Shown piece by piece: positions 10,567 through 24,600 of a stretch of DNA of 64,000 nt. A program made the position numbers and the translations under genes. The number at the start of each line of letters is the position of its first letter. The first letter of the stretch is position 1. The notes beneath the pieces were generated by a model that saw nothing but the letters and a program-made list of their open reading frames with translations, made no database searches and was not told the DNA's origin. The stretch lies in NCBI GenBank assembly GCA_964030785.1, contig OZ034975.1:41209069-41273068 (forward strand), given 5' to 3'. The stretch comes from Siderastrea siderea (lineage: Eukaryota > Cnidaria > Anthozoa > Scleractinia > Rhizangiidae).

Positions 10567-10570
10567 AAAA

Positions 10571-12517
10571 CAATCCAGCAACATTATTCGAGAGATGGTA
10601 TCATTCCTTTTACAAAGAGAGGATGTTCTAAATCACACTTACTTTTGTCCGCTATTTGCACTATTTTCCGATGTATGCTTGCTTGTTGTCATCCGGTCCT
10701 CTCCAAGTAACTTCGACGTCTTCCCCTACTTCAAATCCACCTCTCAAAGCACCGATGGAGTTCCGGTTTTCAAATCGTCAAAAGTATCCATATGCCTCAT
10801 GAAAAAAGGATAGCTAAAGAAAACGTTATTTTCGCACGGCTCTGGACCGCTGTAATCTGCTTCATACTTTCCGATTTGGCGACAAGGTTATGCATGAAAA
10901 GGCTATGAATGCTATGCTTCGTAAATTTTCTCCTCTCCATTCTGCTTTTCGCAAATTTTCAAATTGAGCAAATTAATGTTCAACTTCATCACGTGCGCCC
11001 CCTTGTTCCAGGTAAATAACCTTTACAAACTAGGATCACGTTTAGTCCTGTTGCCAGGACATACCTCACCCCACCCTAAACCTAGTGTTCGACATTTTCA
11101 ACACGTACTATACTTAGTCTAGTGCACTATTAATCAAACAAATCGTATAACGTACAGCAGAGAAGGATGAGACTGATGGATGAAGCGACGCGAAGTGGTG
11201 GGTGCGATGTAATACGATGTGGCTCGAGCAATACGCAGATACACGTACGGTTAAAACTGAAATAAATAGGGATAAACAAAACGATACAAAATGAATTGGA
11301 CAGAAAGCAACAAATGAACATTGAACAAACGATAAAAGAGAAACTTACATTTGTTTAACGGTGCTGGGCCAGAGCACTTAAAATCGAAAAAAGTGCTTAG
11401 ATGATTGCGCTAAAGTTCGCTATAACAAAAATAACTGTCAGCTGCCAAACGACGAAATTTTCTTAGAAAACTGTAATAACTGAGAAAACGATGTTGCATA
11501 AATTTAAGTTGCCAGGAGTAACCCTGCATACCACGCCCTAATGATTGCAAAAAGAGTTAATTAAACAATAGCCCCAAATACGAGGCATTTACATGCATGC
11601 ATTACATGCATTTTTTCGGCAGTCATCGGCAAAGAAAAAAAAGAAAGAAAAAAAAACGGGTTAAGGCAAATGAGAATTTTCTAACTACTATTATCCTCAA
11701 TTTTCTGAATGACCAAAGGAAGCTAATAATTAGAGTCGATGTAAGCTGTTTTATTTAAAAAGGTACTATACCTAAAAACAGCTCAACGTGTGGAAAGCTT
11801 GTACATGCATAATCAACGGAGTGTTAATTAATATTCACTATCTTTTTGTAAAACTAAACAAAAGAAGACACAAGGAATCAGTGCCAAATAGTGTTTAATT
11901 CTCTAATAGCATTACCATAAGATTTTCTGCCAGATACTTATGGCCGTTCATTTTGTAAGAAAGTACACAGTTTCTAGCTACCGTGACAAAAGATCAGTAC
12001 ATATTCCTTATCATTCCTGCCTAGAGAACAATTTCATTATTAATTGGGGAACAGTAACAAATTGACATCTTTTAAAGGAACTGAAGGGAACATTCCTTCC
12101 CCTACCCCTAGAAGGGTCTCAAAGCTGAAAAGACTGAGAATTAAAGCCGATATTTCGTATTGAACTATATTAATCACGAAACCTAATTTATGAGGCAAAA
12201 CAAAAGCTTGCTTGCTTGTGTAGTCTTTTATAGTGATGCGAATTCCAATCTTCGATTAATTCGACTCAGTCGAATTAATCAGACAAGTTGTCATGGCCAT
12301 GAACTCAGATGTACACTGTTTCCCAAACGCACCCCTACCTTGCCTCTTCCCGCTTGTCGACAAATCAGTTTGTTTTGCTTCGATTGCCACACGTCAAAAA
12401 CACTCAAAATGAAATGTTGTCGGTGACCAAATATCCATTCTTCACCTTAGAGCCTTCTGGCTAACTGCGCATGATGCTCAGTCGTAAGCAAAAGACAAGG
12501 GCTCTCGAGTCGAGAAT
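10571..12517. other. Spacer between DIRS element and gene B promoter
   Basis: No gene could be supported. A minus-strand stretch around 10700-10760 reads FEVGEDVEVTWRGPDDNKQA before a stop and looks protein-like, but it has no start, no recognised domain and no partner exon. The rest is AT-rich with a purine run near 11630-11655. Confidence 0.4.
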
Positions 12518-12540
12518 GACCAAAGATCATGTTTATATAT
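12518..12540 (+). promoter_or_regulatory. Gene B core promoter block with TATA box
   Basis: GACCAAAGATC followed by ATGTTTATATAT, the block shared with 2172-2194 and 28597-28619. The TATA element lies about 87 bp before the gene B start codon. That would leave a 5' UTR of about 55-60 nt if transcription starts about 30 bp downstream (inference). Confidence 0.5.
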
Positions 12541-12626
12541 GCGATTCCTATGTGAATAAATTACCATTGAGGTTATAAATTCATAATCATAAACTCAATA
12601 ATTTTCGCAGCCATTACGTCGTAGCA

Positions 12627-12675
12627 ATGGTTGCGGTTCTACTTTTGTGCTTCATTTTTAACCTAGCTTTCTCAG
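12627..12675 (+). CDS. Gene B exon 1, signal peptide
   Basis: ATG opens [16 protein letters not shown], a short hydrophobic signal peptide, then donor GTAAGT in phase 1. The start was chosen because it is the only ATG downstream of the TATA block before the donor, and it aligns with gene C exon 1. Confidence 0.75.
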
Positions 12676-15600
12676 GTAAGTTTATAAACGCAGTACAATG
12701 AGACCACGGAAGTGGAACTAAGACAACTCAGTAATTCAGTAACTGTTCTCTCGTCATAAATTTGGTCACTTCCCAAGGAATTTTGTCCACACTAGGTATT
12801 ATCGCTGTCCTTTAATTGCAAAATCAGTGACGTACGTGGTCTACGTGTTTTATGCTTCTTTGTTGTTTGTAGGTAAGCGGTGTCAGTATCAATATTTCCT
12901 GTCATTTTCATCGGCCTCGATTTAGTCTGTGAATGCTGCCGCTTCCTCATCGCTCCCGGCCGCTGATGATCAAGATTTCGTTATCTTTCCAGAGCTATTA
13001 AAACTAAAATGGTTACTTGATCACTATAATAGTGATCAGTATTAGTACGTCATTCAGGACATCCTTTTTTCTCCTTACGATAATTTAGGTTATGGCCTTT
13101 AGATGACTGTCTCAGATCCGGCTAGCTGTCGCGGCAGCCCTCTCGTTTCCGGTTGACTTGACATCTTGCAATGGAAAGTGAAAATACAAAACAAATAGTC
13201 TCATTTAAATATGCAACTTTTGCAGCAAACAGGGTCAAATTGTGCCAAAGCAAAAACGTTCTATTCCTTTTAAGAGCTTTCATTCGAAAGCTACATTTTA
13301 GTTGTATCTTAGTTGTGTTTGAGTATCTTTCAAGCTTTATCCAAGGGGCCAAAATGTTAAAATCGGCATGCATTTTGATCTAAGGCATGGCAACATTTAT
13401 GAGTTGCAAACTAAATATTCTACCAGCACTTTCCTAAGTGGGGGATTGAAAGGGTAGAAAGAAAGTTTATTATTATTATTAAAGTGACGTCAAGCGGAGC
13501 GGAGAAGCTTTATCGACGTGAGCGAGCTCACTTTAGATGAATTGACGCTTGATTTTATAGACAAGGACCCAGTAGAAGAAAATTAAAGATGGGGGCTCCT
13601 ACTCCTCTATGAAACCTAGCATGTCCCCTTCCATTTTTCAGCTGATTTGGCCAGAAAACGGCCATATATTTTGACCATTTTGGTGTGAAATTAGTTACCG
13701 TTCGCCTTCAAGGCTGGGATAAGGAAATAGACATTTTCTATAATATTTTGGCTTAAAAACGGACAGGATAATTACCTAAACCGAACCGTTCACCGAAAAA
13801 TAGGAAAAGTTGGGATCATCAAAAATAAACTGAGGGTAAGACGTCAACTGTATACCTGTCAAAATGATAAAATTTTACCTGTAAACCATCAATCTTTCTT
13901 TGGAGGGAAGAGGGTGTTTCATTGTTCGTCTGTTTTTAAATTGTTTTTGTCTTGGTTCGTTTTTGTTTGTTTTAGTGCTGTCAACTTTTAGAATTTTATT
14001 GTTGGGTGTTTTTTTAGATCTAGAAGCTTCGGTAACTGAATTTACCTCAAAGCCTTCAAACCCATATTTTGTGTTGGAAGGGCAAGATATCACTGTTGAG
14101 TGGAGCTACACTCTTGATGGTGAAGTTGGCTCAGCAACGTTCAACAATGTCACTGGTGCTATAAAAATTGAAATGGGAAAACAATTCAGCACTGGAAACG
14201 TAACTCTAAACCAAGAAAGATTCAGTGCCGAGGTTTTGAACACCCAGGCACAGCTGAGAATTTGTGCAGTACAAATATCAGACCAAGGAAAGTACGAGCT
14301 CATAATCTTCGCCACTGGTGTTGGTAACCTCGGAGATGTGGTCGAGGTGATTGTACAGTGTAAGTACTTACAGATCACTATAAAAGTAGTCAGTATTTCC
14401 AGGAAGATTCAAGATTCGGTGCGGACGTTTCTAACACCCAGGCACAGCTGAAAATTCTTGCAATACAAAATCAGACCAAGGAAAGTAATTGAGTTTGATA
14501 TCTCTTCCTCTGGCTTTGGTAGCCTCAGACATGTAGTCCAGATAATTGTGTTGTACAGTGTGAGTACTGAAAGGATCAATAGTGCACAAGGAATCCTTTT
14601 TTTTTTGCATAGGCTATTTCCTTAGTTAATCTTACCTAATTTACGTAGCGTGCTAATCCGTGAATTATCATAACTGGCGCGGTAAAGGCAACTTTGAAGA
14701 AAGGTATAGGGAATACTTTTCTTGCAGAAAAAAAGTCACTGAATTTAAATTCAGTAACTTAAATTCAGAACTTTAGTTTGTGATCTCTGTTGTTCCTTAG
14801 ACACTTCCATTATCCAGCAGTATCTGTAGTTAAAGTATACTCACTGAAAGCCTTCTAAAATTGGAAAATTTATCGAAATTTAAGTGTTATCTGAAGTCCA
14901 TGAAGCATGTCTACCCATAGTTTATTCGTTCGATATTATAAACTGAATTGGGTTTTGAATCATTAGAGTGACTGCTCAAATCTTGGCGCTCATACATAAT
15001 CAAGTAGTAGGCACAATATTCCAATTATAATAAAAGACCTTTCCAGAATCCTCTGCAACTTATAAAATTTTAATGGCCAATAACATTAGTGTTAGTCTCT
15101 GTAAAGATTTAAAATTAGTTCTTATGTACTTAGTTTCGTAGTTATTTTATGTGTGCAATTCACAGTTAGTTTTATTTTTCTTTTCATGGATACTAAATAG
15201 TTATCTTATAGATACCTTTTTCATTGTTAGTTCGGTGTCCCCTATTAGCAGGAGGATCTCCCTCTGATGGACACTTAATTAGACACGTTAATAAAGTTCA
15301 TTCATTCATCCACCCATCCATTCATCCATCCATCCATCCATCCATCCATCCATCCATCCCTCCATCCATCCATCCATCCATCCATCCATCCAACCATCCA
15401 TCCATCCATCCATCCATCCATCCATCCATCCATCCATTCGTTCGTTCGTTCGTTCGTTCGTTCATTCATTCATTCATTCATTCATTCATTCATTGTCAGT
15501 ATTGAGTCAATAAGGATGTTTCTCCTCGAGTGGTTTACAGCTACCGTAAAAATACTCTTATTTCAAACTCAGCTTAAGGACGGTGCCTCCTATTACAGAT

Positions 15601-18600
15601 GTATTTGTGCAAAGGTTATGACTATGGGGGAAACGTAGATCTTAGCAAGGGTTATTGGAATTTAAAAAGAAAAATGTGGGTAACCACGCATTTTTCAAAG
15701 ATAATTATTAATAAGCAACTATTATTCCAAAAAAGCGTTAAAATACAAAGAATGTATGGCAATTTCTCTCTAAATTTAAACTTGATTATCTCTGAAAAAT
15801 GTACGGTTACCCCAAATTTTCTTTTTGGATTCTAATAGCCCTTGCTAAGATCTGCTTTTTCCACATATTCATAAACCGCGCAAGAACATTTTTGTATTAG
15901 GGGGCAAATTTCTTAAGAAACTCGAATATTCCAAGATGCGCAGAACGTATGCGCAGTAACAAAAGGAGGCACCGTCCTTAATACCTTTTCATTCACTGTG
16001 ATAATAGGTCTTTAATTTATCAATTCGAAAGCAAAGAACAAAGAACAAAGAGCAAAGAAAAAAACAATTAAAAATTTCCAAAAAGTCGGCAATATTCGGG
16101 AAGACTAGTCACGGGAACAAGTTGACCCCAGTGGTGCTAAAACAAGGTGAATGTCACGGGGACAGCCAACTCTAGCTTTGATTGGTTAACTTTAATGACT
16201 GATTTATTTATTTTTATTGAAACAGCACACGAGAGGGAGTAAGAACGATTTGAAGAGCCAGGTCCCCGCGACTTTTCTATCGAATTCAATCCCGTTGGAT
16301 TTCATGGGACGAGTCACAGGCAGACTAAACGTTGATCCTTTCTACAAAATAGGTGGTTCACGGGAAGGCGATTGGCATCCGGAACTAGTTGCAGGGACTA
16401 GTCCCTTCGTGTGCCACTTTTAAAACGCAGATGAAGAATTATCAGGTTCACGAGCATCAAATAAATTCACGTTTGTACCGCTTTTTTTTCAGTAGCATTT
16501 CAGTTTTTAGATATGAATTTGAGCTACTGGGTTCTCTAAGTAATTAATTCTGCTTTTCTGTAACGTCCACGTTAAGATGTGGCTAATTCGCACTCTTGAG
16601 CAAAATTACTCATGTTATATTGATGAGTTTTTGTTTGAAGTGGTTAAGACCTTGCTTTCCTTCTTTCCCTCTGCAACACCTTGTGAGTCCTTTCTTGTTG
16701 GTCAGACAACTTGAAGTTGAATTCCGGATTCTTCTTCAGTCGGAAATTGAAGATAAATACCGGCACATTTTAACCTTTTATTTTGTTTTGCAGGAATTCT
16801 AAACTAAACATAAAATTGAAATATACAGTTATGTAATTTTTTTTACAATATCAGCAAGGATTCTTGCGCGCTGATTGGCTTTCATGTGCATCGTTTGGAT
16901 ATTTGGGGGGGGGGGGGGTATTTCAAATGAAGAACTGGCACAACAGGTCAATAAAAAGGAGGAAAAAGCGAAAAAGATTGAGGGCGAGTATTGGATTGGC
17001 TTTCTGCCCTGCGCGTTTCTGAAAGCGAAAATGTTTTAGCTCGTTATTGTTTTCATGTTATTGTAAAGAACGAAATCAACTCTATTATGGACCATTAAAA
17101 TCAGTTAATTAGATTTTCAAAGCTACTGTGGAACAAGAAGAGCCAATCTAGCTGTTTCACCATCCGGTAACACATGAGCGCTTACAGCTTGTTTTTCATT
17201 AGATTATACGTCTTATGAAGTCATTTCTATGGTCCACAAAAGACAGTGTAGACTATGAACTATCCTTAATTGTTATCTTATTTTAGAGGAGTTTGTATTT
17301 TATCATTTTTTATTGCGGACTTTGTAGTTTAACATTCATTCAACGCGGAAAATCTTGACCTTCTTTCGTACGTCTCTGCGCCCCCGATGTTGGGTCTCCA
17401 CGAACTCGATCTCATGTCCCCTTTTCCCCACGTCCTCCGTCTCACGTCTGCATGTGTCTCCGCGTTCCAAGTCCCCAAAAACGCGTCCACGCGTCCTCTC
17501 GTCCCCACGTCCTCTTTCTACTATTAGACACACCCATGTTGGCGGGTAAAACGTGAGAGATAAAGCTGCTACATAATAAACAAAAAACAAAATATGTCTT
17601 TATTCGAAAGTTAACTCCGCTACGAAAGCGTGCTTTGTTCGTTTTTCAATATAATCATGCTTACAGTTTAGCTCCAAGTAAACTCTAACTTTTTTTGTTT
17701 AGAGTTACTCTCCAGTTGATATTGACAGTATTTATAATTTAAGTTGAGAACGGAAATTCGTGGTTTAGTAATGGAACCTTATTAGCAAAATTGTTGTACA
17801 GTGGAACCTCGATTTAACGAAGTGCCAAGGGACTGGGAAAATCGGTTCGTTTCATCGAGGGTTTGTTATATTGAGGTTCTTTTTCATGCATTATTTACAT
17901 TGTTATTACTGGGCTAAAAAATATGGTTCGTTATACCGAGGACTTTGTCACGTAGAGGTTCGTTAAATCGAAGTTCCACTGTAAGAGGTTTCTTTCACTT
18001 TCCTGGGCAACATATGTTGCATTGTGGCATCGTTAACGTTATGTGGTACGAAACACTACTAACTTGTTCATTTGCTTCAGCTCCAGCAAATTTCACAAAT
18101 GTAAGTGGTGATCACAATGTGACTGAAGGCTCAAATCTGCAGCTGTTCTGTCAAGCATCTGGTAAACCGGCTCCAAACATCACCTGGGTCCAAGTGTTAC
18201 AAGATGGCAGTGAAAGTGAAGTGCTGCACAGGGGGCCCACTTGGAATTTTTTAAATATCAACAGGGCCAAGGCTGGGACATACCGCTGTACAGCTTACAA
18301 TGGAGTGCAAAATCCAGTTACACATACACTGGCAGTGAATGTTTTATGTAAGTATAGATAAAACTGGTAGATTAAAGTATCACTGGTGGTATGGCTAAGT
18401 GGTTTTAAGCGTTCCTTGCATCATGCCCGGCAATTCCACAAATCCTGCCGGCGCGGAAACAGTTGAAAATTTTTCGTCTGAAATCAGGTTAGCCTTTAGA
18501 CGGCTTTTGATACCAATTTTTAATAAACAATGAAGGACTTCAGTCAACTGGTGACCAACTGATTGCCACAAAATATTTTAGAATCCCTCCTTGTATTGGA

Positions 18601-21600
18601 AGTATGTATGTGTACCACATTTAGAGACCGGCAACTTAAGTGATATATGATATTGTGGGCAGGCAGACAGGCAGCAGCTGCAACTCACATCGCTTCCACA
18701 GGCAAACACGTATTTTAAAACACCACAATTTCTACAATTTGGTTAGATTTTATTTGTTGAAACTAAAAGGCTTCGTTAATTAAATTACATGTAGTTTGCT
18801 TTGTTTACCATTAACAATTGCACCTAACTATCGTAATGCAAACTATCTCTACTAAAGGGAAGGCATCTGCCAAGGCAGCGTATGAAGTAATTTTCTTTGG
18901 TTAATGATTGGTATTTTCTTGTGTCATAAACATTGCACGTATTAGAATTATAAAAACAATAACAGAGCAAAGGAGAATCAAAGAAATAGAAAAATCAATT
19001 GAAAGTAAAGACAAATTCAAACCACAACAATCACTTCTGCCAGTGTGACCTATTAGCAACACACTGATGGTAAGTTACTAAGCTGCCAGCGAAGAACAGG
19101 AGATACTTTGTAGGATAATGATTGTAGTCCTATTTTGTTCTTATCTTATTCAACCTAGATGTGGCGTATATATTTTTTGTACTATTTCCCTTTTTTTTCA
19201 GTTGCTCCCAGGATAAATCTTCAAGATAACTATTATGTTGACAGAGAGCAAGCTGTGTCCCTCCTCTGTCGAGTGGAAGGATATCCACCTCCAGCAATTA
19301 CTTGGACTCCATGCAATCGTCAGGAACGTGTGTGTGATAACAGCTTCCTAAACATTTCAAATGTGCAGATGAGTGCTGAATATACCTGTACAGCTGAGAA
19401 CAGTTTAAACAAGACATCTGCAAGTACCAACCTTAGTAAGTTGGCACAACCTACAATATACATGTACATGTAGTTATTACATGGCTGAGCTGGTCCATGA
19501 TGAAAAGGAGCGCTCTGATTGGCTCACAGAGCAGACTAAAGTTTCGTATGCAGACTGCCTTGACAATCATTTCATCAAATTTTCAGTTTTATGTTAAATT
19601 TTTACAGTTGCTGTGATATCCTTACGGATCTTGCTAACTTCTTTTGTACGTAGATGTATTTGCAGTTTAAGCTAATTAAAAGAGAGAAGGTAGCAAGGCG
19701 TGCCAATTGATGTGAGTTGTTGACTGGAAATATTTCTGCATTTTGCAGCCTTGAACTTCTAAGATCCTTTCTTGTTTAAAGAACCACGTCAGTTTGTTTA
19801 TTTCCAACAAATAACATTTTATTGCATAGGCATTTATTTGGGGTTCAGACAACCATATTACATCCAAAATTCAACCTTAGCCTAAATTACCGTAGATGTA
19901 GATATTAAGCACACGTCGAAAATGTTTTCGTTTGATTCTACAGCCATTGGAGGCAATGTGATTTACTTGAGAATGACAATCACAAGCGAAAAATGTACTG
20001 AAGGAGAATTCGAGGAGACCTTGTGGAAGAACCTAAAAGAAGCGGTAACTATTGTGTTTAAATAATGGATGATTCTCTTAAATTTCGTTTCAGCTGTTGG
20101 CGTAACACAGCGTTTTAAATTGCATTCTGTTTGCAGCGTGTAGCCGTGTGACCATCGTGCATTAATATTCGTTTATCAACAACTATTAATATTTGTTTAG
20201 TAATATTCGTTTTTGTGAGGTTGACCGTCCAATCAGAATTGAGAATGCTTCTGCCAGGAAACCATCTCATGTCCATTTGTGGCTTTGAGCTGGGCTCCTG
20301 AAATGCTGATAAGTGATTGAATATTTGCAGAAAAGAATGGAAATTAATTATGTCATGGAGCAAAAACAAAAAAGCAGCAATAGTTAAGCAAATTATCAGT
20401 CTAGAAGCTGCACTGAGGTGCCGCAACTTTCTGGTATCCGTTGCTTGCGGACAGCTAAAATAACTGACTAGTAACCTCACTAGTTGAATCCAAGATAACC
20501 CCAAAATGCTTTAATATCACTTCATTAGAAAGGCACAAGGGTTCAAAGAATCAACGACAGTGGTCTGTACTATCATAAGCAACACTAGAACCATGTATAC
20601 ACAATTTGTTTCCTGACAGGAACAGTTGTTGCAGTATTTTCGATTGGGCCATTACTTTCGCCGGAAGATCGTCACTTTCAGGGTTTTTTTTTTTACTTTC
20701 GGGAACTTACAAACTTGACGGTACTTTCTTGGCAGGCATTACAGACGGGGGCTGTTATTTTCGCAATAATTTCTTCAGAAAGTAAGCCACCATACCGAAT
20801 AAATCAAGTACTGAGGTACAATGCAGAATACATTTGTATATACCAGGGAACACCTCCACATGTTCCTTTAAATGGAGTTGACTGTCTCAGTTTATTATGT
20901 TTAAACTATGTTTAGGCAATGATTAACAGTCAACAGCTGTTAAAAAGCCAGGTGACCATGGCGAGAAATTCGAGACAGGCATGCGCAATGATAGTTGATA
21001 TCAGAGCATTTCACAATGCAGACAATTGACTGAGAAAAGAATAAAAATCGAAAAAAAAACTGTCCTCAAAACATTTGTATGCCTCGGTTTCTATCAGATT
21101 CGATTGGTACTGCTGTTCCTTCAACTGAATTTGCTTTAATTCTCACCTTGCAAGTTGTATCTGTTGCGGTTTTGAGATAAACAGTAAGCATAATTTTTGA
21201 ACAAGCTTTGTGTGAATGTCCTCTCCAAAAGGCCAAATGATACCCTGCTTAAGCGCTCCATTTCGCGTTATAATTCATCGTACACACCAGTTTCCATCTC
21301 CTACGTGAACTAGGGGGCGCTTTCTTTCAGGTCGAAGTACATTTAACATTCGCCGATTTGAATCCTCTCGGTATCCAGAAGGAAAAATATGGCAAATTTC
21401 AGTAAACATCCCCCGGCTAAAATCTATGATCTTCGATCTGCAATATCTCCACCGAAAATCATCCAAATTTCCTGCAGAACATCTCCTTCGGAAGATAATT
21501 TACTACCTTTTCTGGATTTTCTGTTGCTTTTCAAATTCTGGATAGTATTTTTGGTCAGCAGCTTTTATTTAAGCGTAAAATGGTAAACATCGTTGTATTT

Positions 21601-24600
21601 CACCCTTCCATTTGTATCGTGACTTATTAATGAGCCCGTGCCACACCGCTTTTATCAGAGGTTTATGCCATTTTAAAGAGGTGTGAATGTAAGCCGCACG
21701 AAACAACATGTACCTCTTTAGAATTGTCAAAAGAGCCCTATTGAAACGCTGCGGGAGTGAAACCGCAAGCCGAATACCATGACGTCACTCCATAGCAACC
21801 AGACCTTGCGAATTTTTAAACTTCCGGTTCTCTCTGGCTCGTAATGTCTCGCCATGCGCTACTTTTGTCTTATTCGAGTAAAGCTACACCATCCTGTAAT
21901 TTACTTTAAGTTTTTTTTTGCAAGTTTTATTTTGTAAAACATAACGTAAAACATAAAAAAGCAACATAAATACCATAAATAGTAAATGCTATTATGATTT
22001 TAGGTGGACAAGCTTTTTGAAAAAGAGAATGACTGTATTGAGACAACACTGTTAAAAGTCAGGTGGGTAACTTTTACAGATTCCTCTTCCTTTTCTTCTT
22101 CTTCTTGTTCTTGTTGTTGTTGTTGTTGTTGTCCTCCTCCTCCTCCTCCTCCTCCAAACCTCTTTTCTCCTAGTAAAACAAAAGCCCCAAACCAGTGCTT
22201 CTCATGTGATTCCGTTATTAGCAGTCACCTTCGCTGCCGCCCACGAAACTCCTGCAGCTTATAGCTCTGGCAAACGCATAAATTTGGACTGGACACCCCC
22301 GCTTTCTCCCACAGGTACCCCAAGCGTAATATCAGAGTTTGTCCTTCTGTCAAGGTTTAGCACCTTTAGAGTGGTTTTTAATCTTCTACCCAAACAGTGC
22401 ACAAAGAAGGCAAATCGGTGTTTGAACCTGCATCGAAAACGGCTCCAATATTCGCGCGAAAAAAGGCATGCACTTACATTGCGTTTCGCTGAGCTCACAA
22501 GAAGTGCCTTCAGTTCTCCTGAAATTCAATGAAGCATACCTCGATTTTTCCTTGTTTAGTAAGAGGATCGAAAAGATCGACACAAGTTCAAAAACTGCTG
22601 CCATTTATCCATGACCGGGGAAAAGTGCCTATTTTGACCTAAAACGGCTGGCACCGGGAACAAGCGTCAAATGACAACCCCACCAGGAGGTGACATGAAA
22701 ATACAAACGTTTGTGACCAATTTGGTTCACCAAACTAACAGTTGTGGGGTTTACTTTTATTGTAAACTTCGAGTAAAGTGACTCAGCTTTATAGGTATGA
22801 CTGTTAACCAATGCAATTAGTAAAATATAAATTATGAATGTTTCTTTGTTAGTATCGTACTTACTTGCTCGTTTGGGCAACTGTTTGCTCTCCAAGCGAA
22901 AATAAACGTTTTTTTAATTTATGCTCCTCACCAGTATTACATTTATGGAAAGCTTGCATAGTTCACCCACACGCAAACATGATACCTCTGTTAGTTAGAT
23001 GAGAGCTAATTCTGGAATTGCGTCACTTCCACTCCCAATTTCCGCAAAGTAGAATACATCCATCGTAAACATACAACTATAAGCCGAAAACGGTCACGCC
23101 CTAAATATCAGAACAAATAAAATGCTTCAAAATTAGCTGATAACAGTCCACGAGTATGCGTTATCCCAACCTCTTTATTGAGACTGAAACGTTTTTAAAC
23201 ATAATTGACACCACTGTATAGCCCACCTCCTTGCTAAGTTTCGGTGTGTTATTGAAATGTGCAGTAGGCCAATGTGTGAAGTTTCCTTAGCACCATTGAA
23301 AACGCCACTGATTTCATTGTAATGTTGTTTTTTGATCTCTTTCTACAGTTGTGGAAGTCTAATCGTTGATTTGGCCGTGAAGTTCACATCTGTTGTTACA
23401 GAAGATTGGGTTCTTTCTACATTCCATAATGCTACCAAAAGGGGAACATTGGGAGGATTTTCTGTCAATGCTTCATCCATAGTTGGAATTGCACCTGTTA
23501 TTCCAAGTAAAACCAAGCCACCCACAACTACACCAACACCGCTACCTGATGGTATTTCTCCACTTCAGTATATATGTATACTAAATTGAAAAAAAGCGTA
23601 CGTGTACTATAAACATAAACGAGACAACCGATTGCTTTTTTTTTCGGGAAGCAGACCTATCACACAATCTATTTTTAAACATTTCTGTGAACGAAACGAC
23701 AAATTTCATATGCTTTTCTTGTAGGAAATCTAGGCTTGAAGAAAATGATGGCGTCTGAAAAATACTAATACCTTGCTTTAGTTTTTAGAATAATAATCCA
23801 AGTAATTCTTGCTAGCCAACCCCCTCCCCTTGTGGGGCTTAGCGACTTCACCCGAAAGGGCTAGCTGCACTTTTGCGCTTTCAGTATAAGAAAGAGTAGG
23901 GAAATTTGTTATTATAGTATTATAAACGGTTGCCGAAATGCACCTTAAACTGCAAGGTGCATGAAGAATATAGCAGATACATATATCTCAGTACTAAACA
24001 GGTTGCGAAATGTTTGTTCCTTTGTTTTGAAAACTAAAGGAAAGTCAGAAATGTCATAACGTGTGAAAAAGTGAAATTTTCTTTATCTTGGTTTTTGATG
24101 ACCGTAAATTTAGTTACTTCGACCGCGCTAATCATGAGATCAATACAGTGAGTACATTTAAGGACAATGTTTGCTTAAAAGTATCTAGGCCACCTCCGAG
24201 ATTTACTTCGTCTCGTTCAGTGATGTGACGTAATAAAAACATGCCTAAGTAAGGAACATGGGTGATTATGCAACCACATTTTCTATGGAAGGTCCTTTAG
24301 TTTGAGGTAGTTAATTAAAATCAAGAGTGCTGAATTGCGAAAACCTGTGGCATAGCTTGTAATTCGGAGAACTGAGACAGGACAAAGGTAAATAAACGAG
24401 TAGTAGTTTAGAGATTCACCGTTCGCTCTTCACAAAATACTAATTTAATTAAGGAAAGGAAAATTGTGACATGTTTAGTCGACATAGACTAACCGCTGTT
24501 AGCTTTGTCAAACGGATGTGCAACAACTATGAAATGAGGGTAATAAGTCATAGAATTACTATTGTTTACTTTTTCGCTTCTAAACCAGTGAAACGTTTTC

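Larger units (their letters stand above)
6465..10570 (-). mobile_element. DIRS-type tyrosine-recombinase retrotransposon, RT deleted
   Basis: On the minus strand, reading from 10570 down, there is a gag region, the start of the RT ORF, RNase H and a tyrosine recombinase, the DIRS order. The DIRS-type inverted terminal repeat is visible: TCGTCACCGGTCTATGTCACAAGGAAATCACG at 6789-6825 recurs in inverted orientation at 10521-10560. The roughly 900 nt expected for the reverse transcriptase between the ILGQ motif (8879) and RNase H (8770) are missing. Gag has one in-frame TGA and one frameshift, and the RNase H/recombinase ORF has two in-frame stops. It is a dead copy lying between genes A and B. 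Confidence 0.85.

Noticed and set aside
10595..10813. Possible coding segment next to the DIRS end (minus reading FEVGEDVEVTW)
   Set aside because: Short, no start or splice partners, no recognised family; too weak to list as a gene.
15224..15505. Open frame of His-Pro-Ser-Ile repeats
   Set aside because: Direct consequence of the (CATC)n microsatellite in gene B intron 2; no start context or conservation.
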